Shown here piece after piece: positions 47,701 through 59,445 of a DNA stretch of 64,000 bases. The DNA is from Prinia subflava (lineage: Eukaryota; Chordata; Aves; Passeriformes; Cisticolidae): positions 11,747,001 to 11,811,000 of the forward strand of contig NC_086259.1 in assembly GCF_021018805.1 (NCBI RefSeq), written 5' to 3'. Below the pieces are notes generated by a model that saw only the letters and a program-made list of their open reading frames with translations, had not been told where the DNA came from and made no database searches. Numbering within the stretch: position 1 is the stretch's first letter; each line of letters begins with the position of its first letter. Both the position numbers and the translations under genes were made by a program.

Positions 47701-47750
47701 CTGTAGGACTGAATGCGCAGCCCAGCCTGGGCAGTTCTGTGTTATCCTGA
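38736..47750. other. Gene-free intergenic stretch
   Basis: No gene, RNA gene or identifiable transposon is seen. Short simple repeats such as (ATT)n at about 43755-43772 and a T run at about 44571-44582 are present. Open frames up to 184 codons (44733-45287) have no recognisable domain. Confidence 0.6.
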
Positions 47751-47759
47751 GCTGCAGTG

Positions 47760-48060
47760 TAACCTATCTAATCTCGGCAGGCATAAATGTTTTAAAACAC
47801 AGCTGAAATTGTGCAAAGAGTGCCACTCAAAGAGTGTGACTGCAAAAGCCACCTCGAAATATTGCACTTATTTCTCACTTTCATTTGGTGCCATAAAAGA
47901 TCTCGGCATCAATCATTAACAAGTTATTAACACATGAAGCTGATAAAAGTGTTCAAAGTCTGGTCAATAACAATGACAGAAATTCCTGGCTTACAGCTGC
48001 TTTAAGCTAAATCTACGGAGCCTTCAGCAGTTATTTTCTTGGTTAAAAGGTGCTCCTGGG
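47760..48060. promoter_or_regulatory. Candidate conserved non-coding element
   Basis: The visible words are GGCATCAATCATTAACAAG near 47903, AAGCTGATAAAAG and TCAAAGTCTGG near 47937-47962, and CAATAACAATGACAG near 47964-47980. The latter suggest SOX-type and homeodomain/TALE sites. No coding frame is seen. The regulatory reading is inference. Confidence 0.35.
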
Positions 48061-51000
48061 TTGTTTTGCTTTCCTCTCTGCCTGTGTAACACACACAGAG
48101 GCTTCTTTTTCTCACCTCATCTCTGCAAAACTTGTCCCTTCCCTCCTCTGCCTTTCCCACTCGTTCTTAGGAGCAGTTTGCAAGCACACAGAGACAGGAA
48201 TTTTTTTCATTCAAATGTCATTTGATTTTAATACTATTATCTAGTAGTGAAGGTGCTATCAAAGGAATGAGAAATCTCAGCTCAATTTGCAATTTGTAAA
48301 CATAATAAAATAGTGTTTTTTAACAATAATGAACAAGCAGGCTGTAATTTAGACAACATTCTTCAAAAATAACTCCTTCCAGTTTTCTAAATTATACCAA
48401 AACTCAGTCCTGCTCCTAGAATTAATAAAGTCAAAACCAGCTTTGTCTATCTGAATAGATATATATTTAGCATTTTGTAATTCACTTGTTTTGATCATTC
48501 ATTTTGTTAAATAAAACCTCTGATGTCATGAAGCCTGACCAGCTGCTCAATTAGCTCATTACTTGTGTGTTACAAATGTCACTCGGGCTGTGGGGGGGTT
48601 GCAGTGTGTTACTGATGATTTTCTCATTGTCCCTGCTCCTAGTAACACTTGTCAATAATTGTATTTACGTGGTGATAGTTTCTTGCCCCTGTGCAAAGGA
48701 ATTTAAGGTTAGATTACAGAGAAAATGGCATCACAAACAAAACAGACTCAGAAAAAGATGAAAACACCTAGCCTCCATCTGCTCAAGTGTGATACACTTC
48801 AGAGCTCCCATTTCACATGTAAAACAGAACATGATTTATAATTTATATCTAGTTGGTGCAATCCTTCTCAAAGAAAAAAAATGTTTGATGAAACACTGGC
48901 TTTATGTTATCACAAAACTATCGAGGAAATCACAGAACATTTGGCAATTTACGTCTACTACAGCATCTTTGAAGTTTGGATATTTATATTTTATGCATTT
49001 TCAAATGAACTGTACTGCTGAACACAAACACAAAAAAGCATAAGTGTGAGTCAGCACTGAAATGCAATTGCAGCATTAGCAGCAGTAAACCACTGCAGGT
49101 ATTTACAGACCTCCAGGTACTACTTAAGGCCCAGTTCTAAAAAGATTTTAAATATTCTGTGTAGCATAGAATTTATACAGTGTTCTTGATTTATTTAAAA
49201 ATCTATAATACATTTTTAAAAAATCAAAGGACAAAAGAAGAAGCAATACAGCTCCCAGGTTCTGCAGAACCACCAGTCTTGCTAATAGCTGTGGGGCTTT
49301 TCACTAACAAAATTACAGGTTTTTGAGAGCATACTTGGGAGATGATTCTGCACCCCTCATGCCTGTGAATCCCCTCAATGATTAGCACTGGTTATGTGTA
49401 ATAGGGTGAAACTCACTTCTGAATAAAATAACCTTTCAAAGGTTTAGATTAGACTTCTGCTTGGTTGCAGGCACAGAAATGAATTACTTATGTGAAAAGC
49501 CATTTCAAAGCTACAGGATTATTTATTAACATAAAATACACACACGATCAAGGGGCATATAGGGATGTAGGGTGTTGAAATCTGCAAGGATCAACTTCCC
49601 AATCATGCAGGAAAGCCACATGATCCTTCCCTTAAATTTTGTAATTTCCAAAGTACCTGTCCTGTGATGTCTCTGTTACAGTCCCAGCTGCTGTGACAGG
49701 CAGAGGAGTCAGAGTGGTTTGTCTTTGCTCTGACAGCTTCATCAACATCTTACAACCAAAACACTGCACTCCCACTTTATTTTCAGCCCACTTGCTAAAG
49801 GAATGCAATGTATCATTCTGGTGTGATACATTTCTCACCACTGGTTAATGTCTAAGGCTGTGCTGAGCAGTAAGCAGGATTTTAAGAGAGCCAGACTAGG
49901 GGGATTTGCAAATATCTTTCCTTTTCCTTGTGACAAAACTAGGCAGAAAAGCTATTTGAAAAGTGTCAAAATACTGTGGGTTGCTTGGCTTGATGAAAAC
50001 TATTATGTTCACACAAATGGCATTTTTTAAAAGCATCAATTAAATCTCCTTTAGAGAATTGGCAGATTTGTGACATCACCTCTTAATATACTTATAGAAT
50101 AAAGAGATTTGAATTTGTGTCCTAACTGCCCAGAATAAATTATATATTTGCAGTGTAAAAAAAATAGAAAATTCAAAAGGTCAAAAGTAAAATTATAAAG
50201 GTCAAGAACACAATTCAAAAGCTTTTAAAATGTGATTTTTCAGCTTTTTTTTTTTAAATACCCTCTTCAGGCCAGGTGGAAAATATTTTAAAAGCAGATC
50301 TTATGCAACTTAACTGGATTGGGCAGAGTTGCAGTGCCCTCGTTGTTTATCAAGAGGCACAATTCAGTCCAAAGTGGGGGTGAGGACAAGGGGCTGTCCC
50401 TCCCCTGGCCGCAGGCTGTGCTCCTGAAGGCATCACCTCTGTGGCTTCTCAAGGCTCTGGGCCCTGTGCCATCAGCACAATCGAGCTGAAAATTCCTACA
50501 TTCCAGTGAAATTGTAGTTTGTTCATATCTTACAAAAACATCTCTTTATTGATACAAGGAGTCAGGGCAGTAGCATACAAATTCCTGATCCATCTGGCCA
50601 GACTTTGATTTTACCATATGGATCCCAACGCTCCTGTATGGAATGAGACTTCCAAAGGCTCCTGGAGGAGCCCAGCACTCAAACACTGTTGATGCTCAGT
50701 GGTGTCTGTGAACCAGGTCATGACAAGCGATCAAATTAGGGTGTCCTGAAGAATTTTTACCCTTCATTTGAAAGCTGCCACCTGCTCATCTGGGAGACTG
50801 CCTTTCAGGCTCTCCTACTCCATTGCTACGTGAAATAAAACAGTCACAAGTGTTTTCATTATCCTTTAAACCTCATCCATAGCCCAAACTGCTACAGTCT
50901 CTGTGAAATCGGTGCAACTGAGTTGCAATAACCTGGCAGTGTTGTCAGTGTGGAAAACAGGAAGGTGAATAACTCTCCTAACCAAGGATTTTATATAAAA

Positions 51001-54000
51001 CATTAGTACAGGTTTCAGCTTTTGCTTTGTGAGCCAGCACACTCACTTACATGCAGATTGAAGACCACAACAGGAGCCTTCCTCTCCAGATGAGAAGTCT
51101 TTGCAGCAAGGTACAAATGCAGGATCAAAATAAGCAAAAGCAACGCCAAATTTGTTAATTTAGCGGGCAGCATTACAAGAGGAAAGAGGCTGCTTATGAA
51201 AATGCTGTAGCTTCTCCTCCTTTTTTAAGTTTTTCAGTATCAAACCCGCCATGCAGGCCCTTGCAGCTGTTGCAGGGAGTGTTGAGCAGCAGCTCCTGGC
51301 GCACACGGGGACGGCCTGGCCACAGCACCTGTAGCAGGGCAGGCCAGCACCTCGTGCAGGGTGATGACAGCCCAGGGGGCTCATGTCTTCACAGGACATC
51401 AAAGGAATTCCTCAGGGGTCAGGAGAGGATCACATGAGGGCTGGACAGCCGTGCAAGAGCCTTTCAGGCAGGTGATCCACTTACACTGTCATTTTTGGTC
51501 TATGTCAAGCAAGTATTTCTTTTCTTCATAAAGCGTCTCTGGCTCAAAAAATGCCTTGATGTTACACCAGTCACTCCTGGCTGAGTTCTGGGTGGCTGGA
51601 TTTTTATGTAAATAGGATCTGCAAGAAGTATGGAAGGAGCCAATGTGCTTCCATTGGCAGGCAATAGTTCCTGAAGCTTTGCAAGGGGGAATATTTGTTT
51701 CCATGTGATTATTCTTCTATAAAGAAAGATTTTATTGGTTGATTTAAAGGACCTGAGTGCTGGCTGTTTTCTCTGAAATTACTCATTTCAGCAGAAACTG
51801 CAGGGATTTTCTCATACTCCTTATGCATTTCATACTGAAGATTTAATTTCAGCGGCCAATCTCCAAGGACTTTTTTTTTACCCCTCTATAAAAAGTCAGT
51901 CGTGGTTGAGTATGACATCTCCACCTAAAAAATGTTGCAAATCCACTACCTTCTAATTCAAGTAAACCTTCACCAAGTCAAGACGATGAAAACCTGTCAT
52001 ACAACAAGAGAGTTCACTGAATGTAAAATCTGGGCCTTCCCAGCCTCTGCTACTTCACTTAGTAAAGGGAGTAGGTAAAGGGAGTTTGATAATTCCTCTT
52101 AAATTAACCTTTTAAATATATCTGCTATCATGCTTGAGATCTAGGGGTTTTTAATAAGTTGTTGAAAAGCCAAACAAAAACACAAATAATTTTAAAACAC
52201 TAAGACAACAGGAACAAATAAGACAATGTTTTGAGAGAATGTGGTCATTATTTAAGCACTGTTTATACTTATATTTCATGAAGAAGGTAGCCTTCAATAC
52301 TAGAAAAATTATAGGGTGGGAGGTGGGAGTCAGCAGTGGGCATTAAAATCCTCCTCAGAGCTTTCATGGTTTAAGCTTCCAGAAAACTTGCAATTGCTCT
52401 TCAGAGATGTACAAAACTTTCATAAGGAAACTCTAAACCAGGAAAAGCTCATTTAGTTCAATTTAGATGCAATTTTAATTGAACCTGGGCTGATTTATGC
52501 TTTTAAGTAGAAGTCATAAAGAACTCATCGGTTGCAACACAATTTCTTTTTGAAAATTACCATCTCCATCTTTCATCTCTCTTCCTGCTCTGTCAGCTGG
52601 TTTGTGCGGTCTTTTGAGACCTTAAAAGAGAACCAAAGACATGGGGAAATAAAAGCAGCAGTTACTTTAGTTGGGGTTGCCAGCCCTGCTCTGAGACTCT
52701 GCCATGAATTTTAAAAAAAGCAAGGTAGCCCACTGAGCACCAGGAAGAGAGAGCTTAGAGTTATGTATCTGAACACTTTGAACTTAAAAGGTTTTATGCA
52801 GGAGAGGAAGAGAGCTGCAGTTCTGCCATTTACTTAATTTCAAAATAAATCTACTATTCGGGGCAAAAATGTAACTTTTCTTATACTGCTAAAAGCAAAG
52901 AAACATCTGAAAAATACTAGTAGCCAAAGGCCAGATTCTTTAAATATTTTGCAAGAACTAATACATTATGGCTACTTATGTGAGCACTCCTGTCACAAGG
53001 GTGACAGGTTTAACTTACCCAGATGTGTTTCAGGGGAACTCTCTGCTAACAGTCACACGAGACAAAAGCTGAAGCACAAAACCTGGTCTCTCACAGCTCT
53101 CACTGATTTTAAATGGGTGCACGTGTCACTGGAGACAGAATTTGCCCCTAGCTGGGGACAACTATAACCCACACACCAGGGTGCTTAAATCATTTAGGTC
53201 GTGAGTTTAAGCAGCCTCTTCTACCCAGACAGGTCCATGTTGCTTTAGCAGCTCGTTGCTGCTCATTTCAGGACTGTAATCTCAACAGATACGGGCTCTC
53301 CTTTGTACCCATTCCAATATCTCATTTTTTTACATTGCCTTCTTTGCTTTCGTTTCATCCTTCACCTGTACACTCCACCTGGCAAGTCCTCTGACACAAA
53401 CACCCGGCTAGAGCTGATCCAGTCTGCTTGGATGGGAAACTGAATATCACCACACACACACCCCATCCCCCCAAAAACCCTCCAAAAATCTGAGAAACAT
53501 AGGGTATGCATAAGCAAAGACAACTGATCTAAGTCAGTTCTTCTGATGCTAATCTTACTGCAAATAATATGCAGGGTACATGAGAAAATGTCAAATCCAC
53601 ACCACCTCACAATTGCTGGCTTTCACTCCAGCTTGAAACTAATCCAAAGAAAAAAATACAAAGGAAAGGCTGAAAGTTCGATCATTATTTCAAAAGTGAA
53701 AAAGAAATAAAAATGTAGCTCCCATGAAACTACTTAACTACATACATTACATATATAATCTCACAAACTCCCAAAACAATATCAGTGTCTACAGCTAATA
53801 AAGTTTATAGGTGTAAAAAGAATGCAATTAAAACAGGTTATATCTAAATAAAATAATTCTTCCTAATTAAAATGTAAATAAACACTTTGTACAACATGGA
53901 ATGTTCTGCATAATTATTCTTCAAAACTAGAATTTTGTGATTAATAAAATAAACCCGAACTTTCACTGAAAAAGAAACACTTCTGAAATGCATCAGACTT

Positions 54001-54335
54001 GCATCCAAACATCTTGTCAGAGCAAAGTATCGGTGTCTTTAACACCATCTTATTCCATTGAAGTTAAAGTCAGGTGAGTGTCTCCACTCAGAAAAATGAG
54101 CACATAAAACACTTCCAGTTTTAGCATCGAAGATGTGTTTACTGCAAACACAGAAATGCAAGGGAAATGAAACAGCGAAAAGGGCTGCAACAGTTTTAAG
54201 GACTTATTTTTAGAAGTTTTACATTGGAGACCTACTAACCATAAAGTCTAGCTTTCATACACAGCACACATCAGCGTTTCATCTCCTCTGCCAACTGGAT
54301 GTCGCTGCGTGTTTCCAGTCCCTAGAAAGTTCTGT
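48061..54335. other. Gene-free intergenic stretch
   Basis: Nothing beyond scattered short A/T runs and unrecognised small open frames is seen. The stretch at about 53700-53960 is very AT-rich without a clear motif cluster. Confidence 0.6.
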
Positions 54336-54354
54336 AGAGGCAAAGTGAACTCTG

Positions 54355-54475
54355 GATGAGTGCCCTGCTCTGCCCCCCGTCCCCTGCCGGGTGCCGCCCG
54401 CGGGAGCGCGCAGCGCCGGTGCCGCGCACGGGCCGCCAGCGCCGCTCCCAACACGCGCAGGATGCGGCCCCTAAT
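54355..54475. other. Isolated CpG-rich patch
   Basis: About 120 bp (for example GGGAGCGCGCAGCGCCGG near 54402) is densely CpG-bearing inside AT-rich DNA, directly beside the candidate element that follows. Its short open frames are composition artefacts. Confidence 0.45.
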
Positions 54476-54539
54476 CACTAACAGCTCCTCTGGAAACCCT
54501 GGCAGAGATAAAAACTACAAAGCCACTGTTGGTTCCAGC

Positions 54540-55345
54540 CCCCTTATTGAATTTTCATTGCTGTTTTTATTGTAACTATGAATTCAGTCCGCGATGTCAC
54601 GTGTTCTTTGTTCTCCAGGCTGACATACATTTTAATACTCGGCGCAATATCTGTGCAAGGACTAAGTGTGTTCATGTGTAGGAGGGTTAACACTTCACCA
54701 CAAACATGGTTATAGTTATAGATTAAAAGCAACACTTTCAATGCTTCTACAGCTTAATATTTCCAACTCCCATCTCCTTCTGAAGGTTCTCCTCCCCCCA
54801 CAAAAAATCTCTGCACAAGAAATGCTGAGCATACAAATTATGTCACTGACATCTGGAAAGAGACATGACTACCCAAGTAAAAAATAAACCCAACTGAGGT
54901 CATGGCTTTAACAGACTGTCGCTCTATATTTAAACTGATTGATACATACAAAGACTAATTATAGAGAACATAGGAATCAGCAGCTCCCAGCACTCCGAAT
55001 TGCAGGCGCAATTGTGTTTACAGGAATTATATTTTGAATACTACATCTGGCATAGGCTAATTGATACACTTACTATTATGATACACAATAATTTAAACTT
55101 AAATTGTTCATAAAGTCTATTTATTTTCCTACCTAGATAATAACAACTTTCTTTCAACTATACATGATCATGTACGATTTTTCATGATATTCTTTGCATA
55201 AAATCTATTGGTTATGCAAATAAAAGGCTTTGGAGAATAATGTACAGTAACTAATTTGTATAATCAGTTTCCCTCAATTCAGCGTGATAATGATATGTAA
55301 AGCACATCACTACAGACTCTCTGTGAAATGAATTCTGTCTTAATA
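54540..55345. promoter_or_regulatory. Large candidate conserved non-coding element with octamer and palindrome
   Basis: About 800 bp of complex AT-rich sequence follows the CpG patch. It contains a CACGTG-like TCACGTGTTC near 54597, GGCTAATTGATACAC near 55053, a 14-bp perfect palindrome at 55161-55174, and a perfect octamer ATGCAAAT at 55214-55221. No coding frame is seen. Of the desert blocks this is the most motif-rich. A long-range enhancer is the best guess. Confidence 0.4.
55161..55174. promoter_or_regulatory. 14-bp perfect palindrome TACATGATCATGTA
   Basis: The palindrome places two TACATG half-sites head to head. Iroquois homeodomains are reported to prefer ACA-containing, often palindromic, sites, so it could be an IRX dimer or auto-regulatory site. 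A chance palindrome is not excluded. Confidence 0.4.
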
Positions 55346-57118
55346 TGCTAGTCAACTAGCCACTCGACCTTTGCACAGGCTCACTGTAAGAGGAGCAGAA
55401 AAACCCACACACATTCTTTCAATTTCTAAAGGGAAATTCGACTCTAGCCAGAGAACAAAGAAAGAAGAAATAGAAGTAAAAGAAAATCAAAGAAAAAGTG
55501 ATTTGGATTCAAGGGGATCAGATGTTTCATTTATTGCAGGTTGGAGACCTTCAATCAGTCAAATGAAAGACACATTTGTATTAAAATACCTACAAGGCAG
55601 AGAGAAAGCCTTGATCAGGTGTATTAGATTTAAGTTACAGCTCTCTTGCTGAGAGATGTGAACCTACCTTCCACTCTATCTGTTCTCAATATTGAAGGTT
55701 TTCTGTGTTACAAACATGAGATGAAAGGTAGCTTGCTTGCCTTCCCACGTATCTGCTGGATATGAACTGTACATTTGAAGCGTGCACTACAAGGAGACGT
55801 GGGCTGGCAGTGCTCTGCAGCCAGCCACAGCCAGGAGGGAATGCTGCACCCGTGTCAGGGATGTGGCTCCACTGTGGGGGAGGCTCGTCCGCAGCGCGGC
55901 CGCGGCTCCGGCGGCCACCGACAGCCGGAGGAACGGCTGCTCTTGGCTTCAGGGGAAAACAGGGCATTTGTCCTGTGACAGGCTGTGAGCCCTGTTACAC
56001 AGGTAGATAAAGCAACACCAAGAGCCCCTGCCCTGCTTCCTGCTGTGTGAGGACAGCAGCGCTGTGTTTGACTTCATTACATACTGTGCAAGTGGTAACC
56101 AAGCCCTGAATTTATTCCACACTTTTCACGCCATCCCTTCCTCACAAAAACTCCTTGAATCCACTCTTCTTGCCCAGATACACAGAAGAGCATCAAGCCT
56201 GATGGCAGAGACCAGCTCTTCTTCACCTGCAATCCTAGCACAACAGATTTGTTTAGATTGCCTGGAGGAGGATCCCAAAATGTTTTATAAATTGGTTACT
56301 GTTGCTCTTAAAATACTGAACCAACATTATTCACAAATATATTATTAATGGGCTCTGTTCAGAACAGTTTTTGGTTTTGATTAAACTTTATCAAAGATCA
56401 GTCCAGAGCAAAATTTCTGTAGAGAGTCAGAGGCTCCATCACTGCTGGTTACATCACTCACCAGTTTGTGGAACCCGTGTCCAGCCAGGGCAAGGATCAG
56501 AACCTGGATCTGTCCTACAGGGTCAATTAATTGTTCAGTCACTGAGGCACTTCCAGCAGGGAAGCATCATCTCTCCCTTACTTTGTCCCAATATAAGGAA
56601 CTTGCAAAGCCACATTCAACAGCAAAATTTTCCTTTTGCCTTTTGTGAGTTGGCACAGACATCAGCTACCAGCACAACAGTGACTCCTGCTAAAGTGGAT
56701 TTGAACATAAGCCTCAGACCCAAACGTTGATCATCTCAACACAAAGACAACTTCTTTCTGCCATTGTAAAGAAAGTGTCAGTAATTTAATAATGAGATCA
56801 ATCCCATAGGTGCCTACACTAGGTCCTTTGGCAGGAGGAACACACTACACAAATAAATCTGTAGGTTTTAGAGATATTCACTGCAAAGCCAGCTTCCCCC
56901 CTTCCCCCTTCACCTCAAAGGTACAACTATTGCATTCCCAAAGTAAAACACCAAAAACACAGTCATAACGCAGATCCCAATTTTAAATATCACCTTCTGT
57001 TATCCAATTGGCTTTTTAAACAAGCCACTATAATTCTGATTTCTGCTTTCATATATGCATAGTTGCAGATATTGTGTAGTAACATGAAAATTTTAGAGCT
57101 GTTCTGCTTGTTAAATAA
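55346..57118. other. Gene-free intergenic stretch with a CpG patch
   Basis: A CpG-rich patch containing GCGGCCGC lies at about 55880-55935. Elsewhere I see only unrecognised small open frames. An old repeat around 56460-56570 is possible but unidentified. Confidence 0.5.
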
Positions 57119-57255
57119 CATCACAGAATAGTCTGAGCTGGAAGAGACCCAGAAGGATCATCAAGTCCAGTCTTAAGTGAATGGCCCATATGGGGATCAA
57201 ACCCACGACCTTGGCATTATTAGCACCATGCTTTAATCAACCAAGCTCTCTGTCA
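57119..57255 (-). mobile_element. TguSINE1-like retroposon (tRNA-Ile head, CR1 tail)
   Basis: Read on the minus strand, the head resembles tRNA-Ile(AAT): GGTGCTAATAATGCCAAGG (anticodon loop at 57217-57223), then a B-box-like GGTTTGATCCC (57193-57203) and GGGCCA. The tail (GATGATCCTTCTGGGTCTC to ATTCTGTGATG) matches the 3' end of avian CR1 LINEs. This tRNA-Ile/CR1 fusion is the structure of TguSINE1, a passerine SINE mobilised by CR1. The A box and first eight tRNA positions are degenerate, so the copy is old or slightly 5'-truncated. No clear target duplication is seen. Confidence 0.82.
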
Positions 57256-57484
57256 TTGCAAAGTTTAGCTGATCTTCTCATTTATATACCCATAAATTCT
57301 CCATCAGTCCAGCAGAGGGGTTTTCTTTTGTTTCCTGATCTTTAATACTTTTGAAATAAAAGTAAATACTCCCCCAATAAAACTTGAATAATGCCACATA
57401 TTAGTGCCATATAATCATTGTTTCAGAGCTGGTCAAAGAGTGAAAAGGCATAAATAGAGGACTTAAGGTTTATTTTCCTTTCAG

Positions 57485-57508
57485 TATATATATATATATA
57501 TATATATA
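57485..57508. repeat. (TA)12 microsatellite
   Basis: This is a pure TA tract of 24 bases. Confidence 0.95.
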
Positions 57509-59128
57509 GTTTGTTTTTATTACTACACAAGCACCATTTGTTTTTGTGCAACATGGCAAAGGTGCTGTATTCTTATCTCAAGGGAGAAATCTGCTTTTAC
57601 CCCACACAGACACTGATTGCTAAAAGGATGGTCTCATCAAATGCTGGAGACCAGGGAATCCTCAGCCTCCCTTTCTGCCCAGCTTCCAAATGTAATGATG
57701 AAACAGCAGAGATGGTCACTGGCAAAACATCCTTGAGTGCAAAGGAAATGTGTGAGAACCTGTCAGGGACAGCAACAGCAGTTCTTGCTAATCTGCCCAC
57801 ACTGTTTCGGGTATGCAGCTAAACTTTAAGGATTTTCTAATCACAATCTGCCAAAACAGGGCAAAATGAGAGCTCAAACAAACAGAATCTACCATCTAAT
57901 CTAACATGAATTCAATTTCTTTTTTTATTGAATATTAGTCTTTTTAGGAGACTGTAACCTGACATATGCCTCCAATTTTTCGTAAATAATCACAGTCATT
58001 TTTGCTTTGATGTAGAATATGTGAAAAGTAAGAAATATTTTCCAATTCCAGTTTGTTAAAGTAGAAGCCAGACTTTCATCCATGGCAAATCATTGTATCA
58101 GATCATCTCAGAAATGTCTGGAACTTCTTATAATCTAAAGTTTTTAGCTAGAAAATGTTTTTGTCTCACTTGTGGCCATTTCAAACACAGAATAAACTGA
58201 AAATTAAATAACAGTATCAGAACCTATGACATAAGGGGTTTGAGGCCAAAGCAGATTAATCTGTATCTTAAAATAAATAAAGGCCTTACTATTGCAGAAG
58301 GATGCTGCCACCACACTGCAGAGCTGAGCTATCAGATGCTGCCCCATCACTGCCACTTCCTCATACAATGTCACATCTCCTGTATGGAACAGATACATTG
58401 CATAATGTTACAGATGGCACAGGTCATAACAGCCAGGATTACATTTATTAAAATCAGATGAAATGCTTATCACTAGATTCAATGCTTTTCCATGCAAGGT
58501 GACCTGAGTTTCTTTTTTCTGAGCACTACATTAGATTTTCCTGCTGTGGAAAACAGCTACAGTTAATTGTTACTGTGCATTGATGCCAATTGTTATAGAC
58601 ACCTATGAATTCACTTTCATAAATGTTTGAGTTTACAAACAAACTGGATCCTCAGTGTCAGTATCTTTATTTGCATTTACCACAATTATTCTTGTGACTA
58701 TTTTTGTTCACGAGAGGGCTGGAGCAGTGGCTGGTATCCTCACAAACCATTACTCACATAGGAACTGCTGAATGTGAGTGTCAGCTGTGTTCTTTGCTTT
58801 TGCACGATCTCCAGATAAAATGATTGTGGACAAGGCAAGGGCAATGAAAAGAAAAAGGAAAAAAAAAAAAAAATGGAAAAATACAGCAACATTAGCCTGG
58901 ACCTTCACTCCAGATACAAAAAGCCCCTGAATACCCCCAGCAGTAACCCCTGGCTGCTCCTGAGGCCTGGGAAGGGGCTTTGTCTCAGGGGGGGCACTGG
59001 CTCCATCCAGCCCAGCCTCCTCACTGCCCAGCCTGAATATTTTATATTTATTTCTCTCTCCCCTCCTTTGCGGTGGCAGTTGTAAATCTACCTTTCTCAA
59101 AATTCAATAAAACATTAATTGAAAAGGG

Positions 59129-59157
59129 AAAAAAAAAAAAAAAAGAGAGAGAGAGAA
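59129..59157. repeat. Poly(A)-(GA)n simple repeat
   Basis: An A run is followed by GA dinucleotides. No retroposon body is recognisable upstream. Confidence 0.85.
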
Positions 59158-59389
59158 AAGTCATTTCAAGCCCAACAATAAAAGGCCAATTGACTTCTCA
59201 ATTTTCTAGTGGGCAGGAGAAGAAATCAGGCGTACGCAGGGAGAAACTCAATTCTCCAAAGCTCTCCCCTTGAGGAGTTCCAGCCCTGCCGTCTCAAGGG
59301 TGCTGTGTCCCCTGCCACTCGCTCAATTCCAGCTGGGTATTATTTTCTCAGCTCGAGGGAAGCAGGAATTCATTCTGCATTATTGATGA

Positions 59390-59445
59390 CCCCGGCTCGG
59401 CGCTGCCCGCGGCCGCTCCGTCCCGCCGGGCAGCCGGGCCCTTCC
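59390..59445. other. Very small CpG-rich patch
   Basis: CGGCTCGGCGCTGCCCGCGG and the following bases form a CpG cluster of about 55 bp, including a GCGGCCGC word, isolated in ordinary DNA. No gene frame is convincing. Confidence 0.35.

Larger units (their letters stand above)
57256..59385. other. Gene-free intergenic stretch with simple repeats
   Basis: No gene is seen. (TA)12 lies at 57485-57508, an A run at about 58859-58873, and an A-run followed by (GA)n at 59129-59157. Confidence 0.6.

Noticed and set aside
57190..57255. Functional tRNA-Ile gene on the minus strand
   Set aside because: The acceptor stem 5' half and A box are degenerate, and the head is fused directly to a CR1 tail, so it is a SINE head rather than a tRNA gene.
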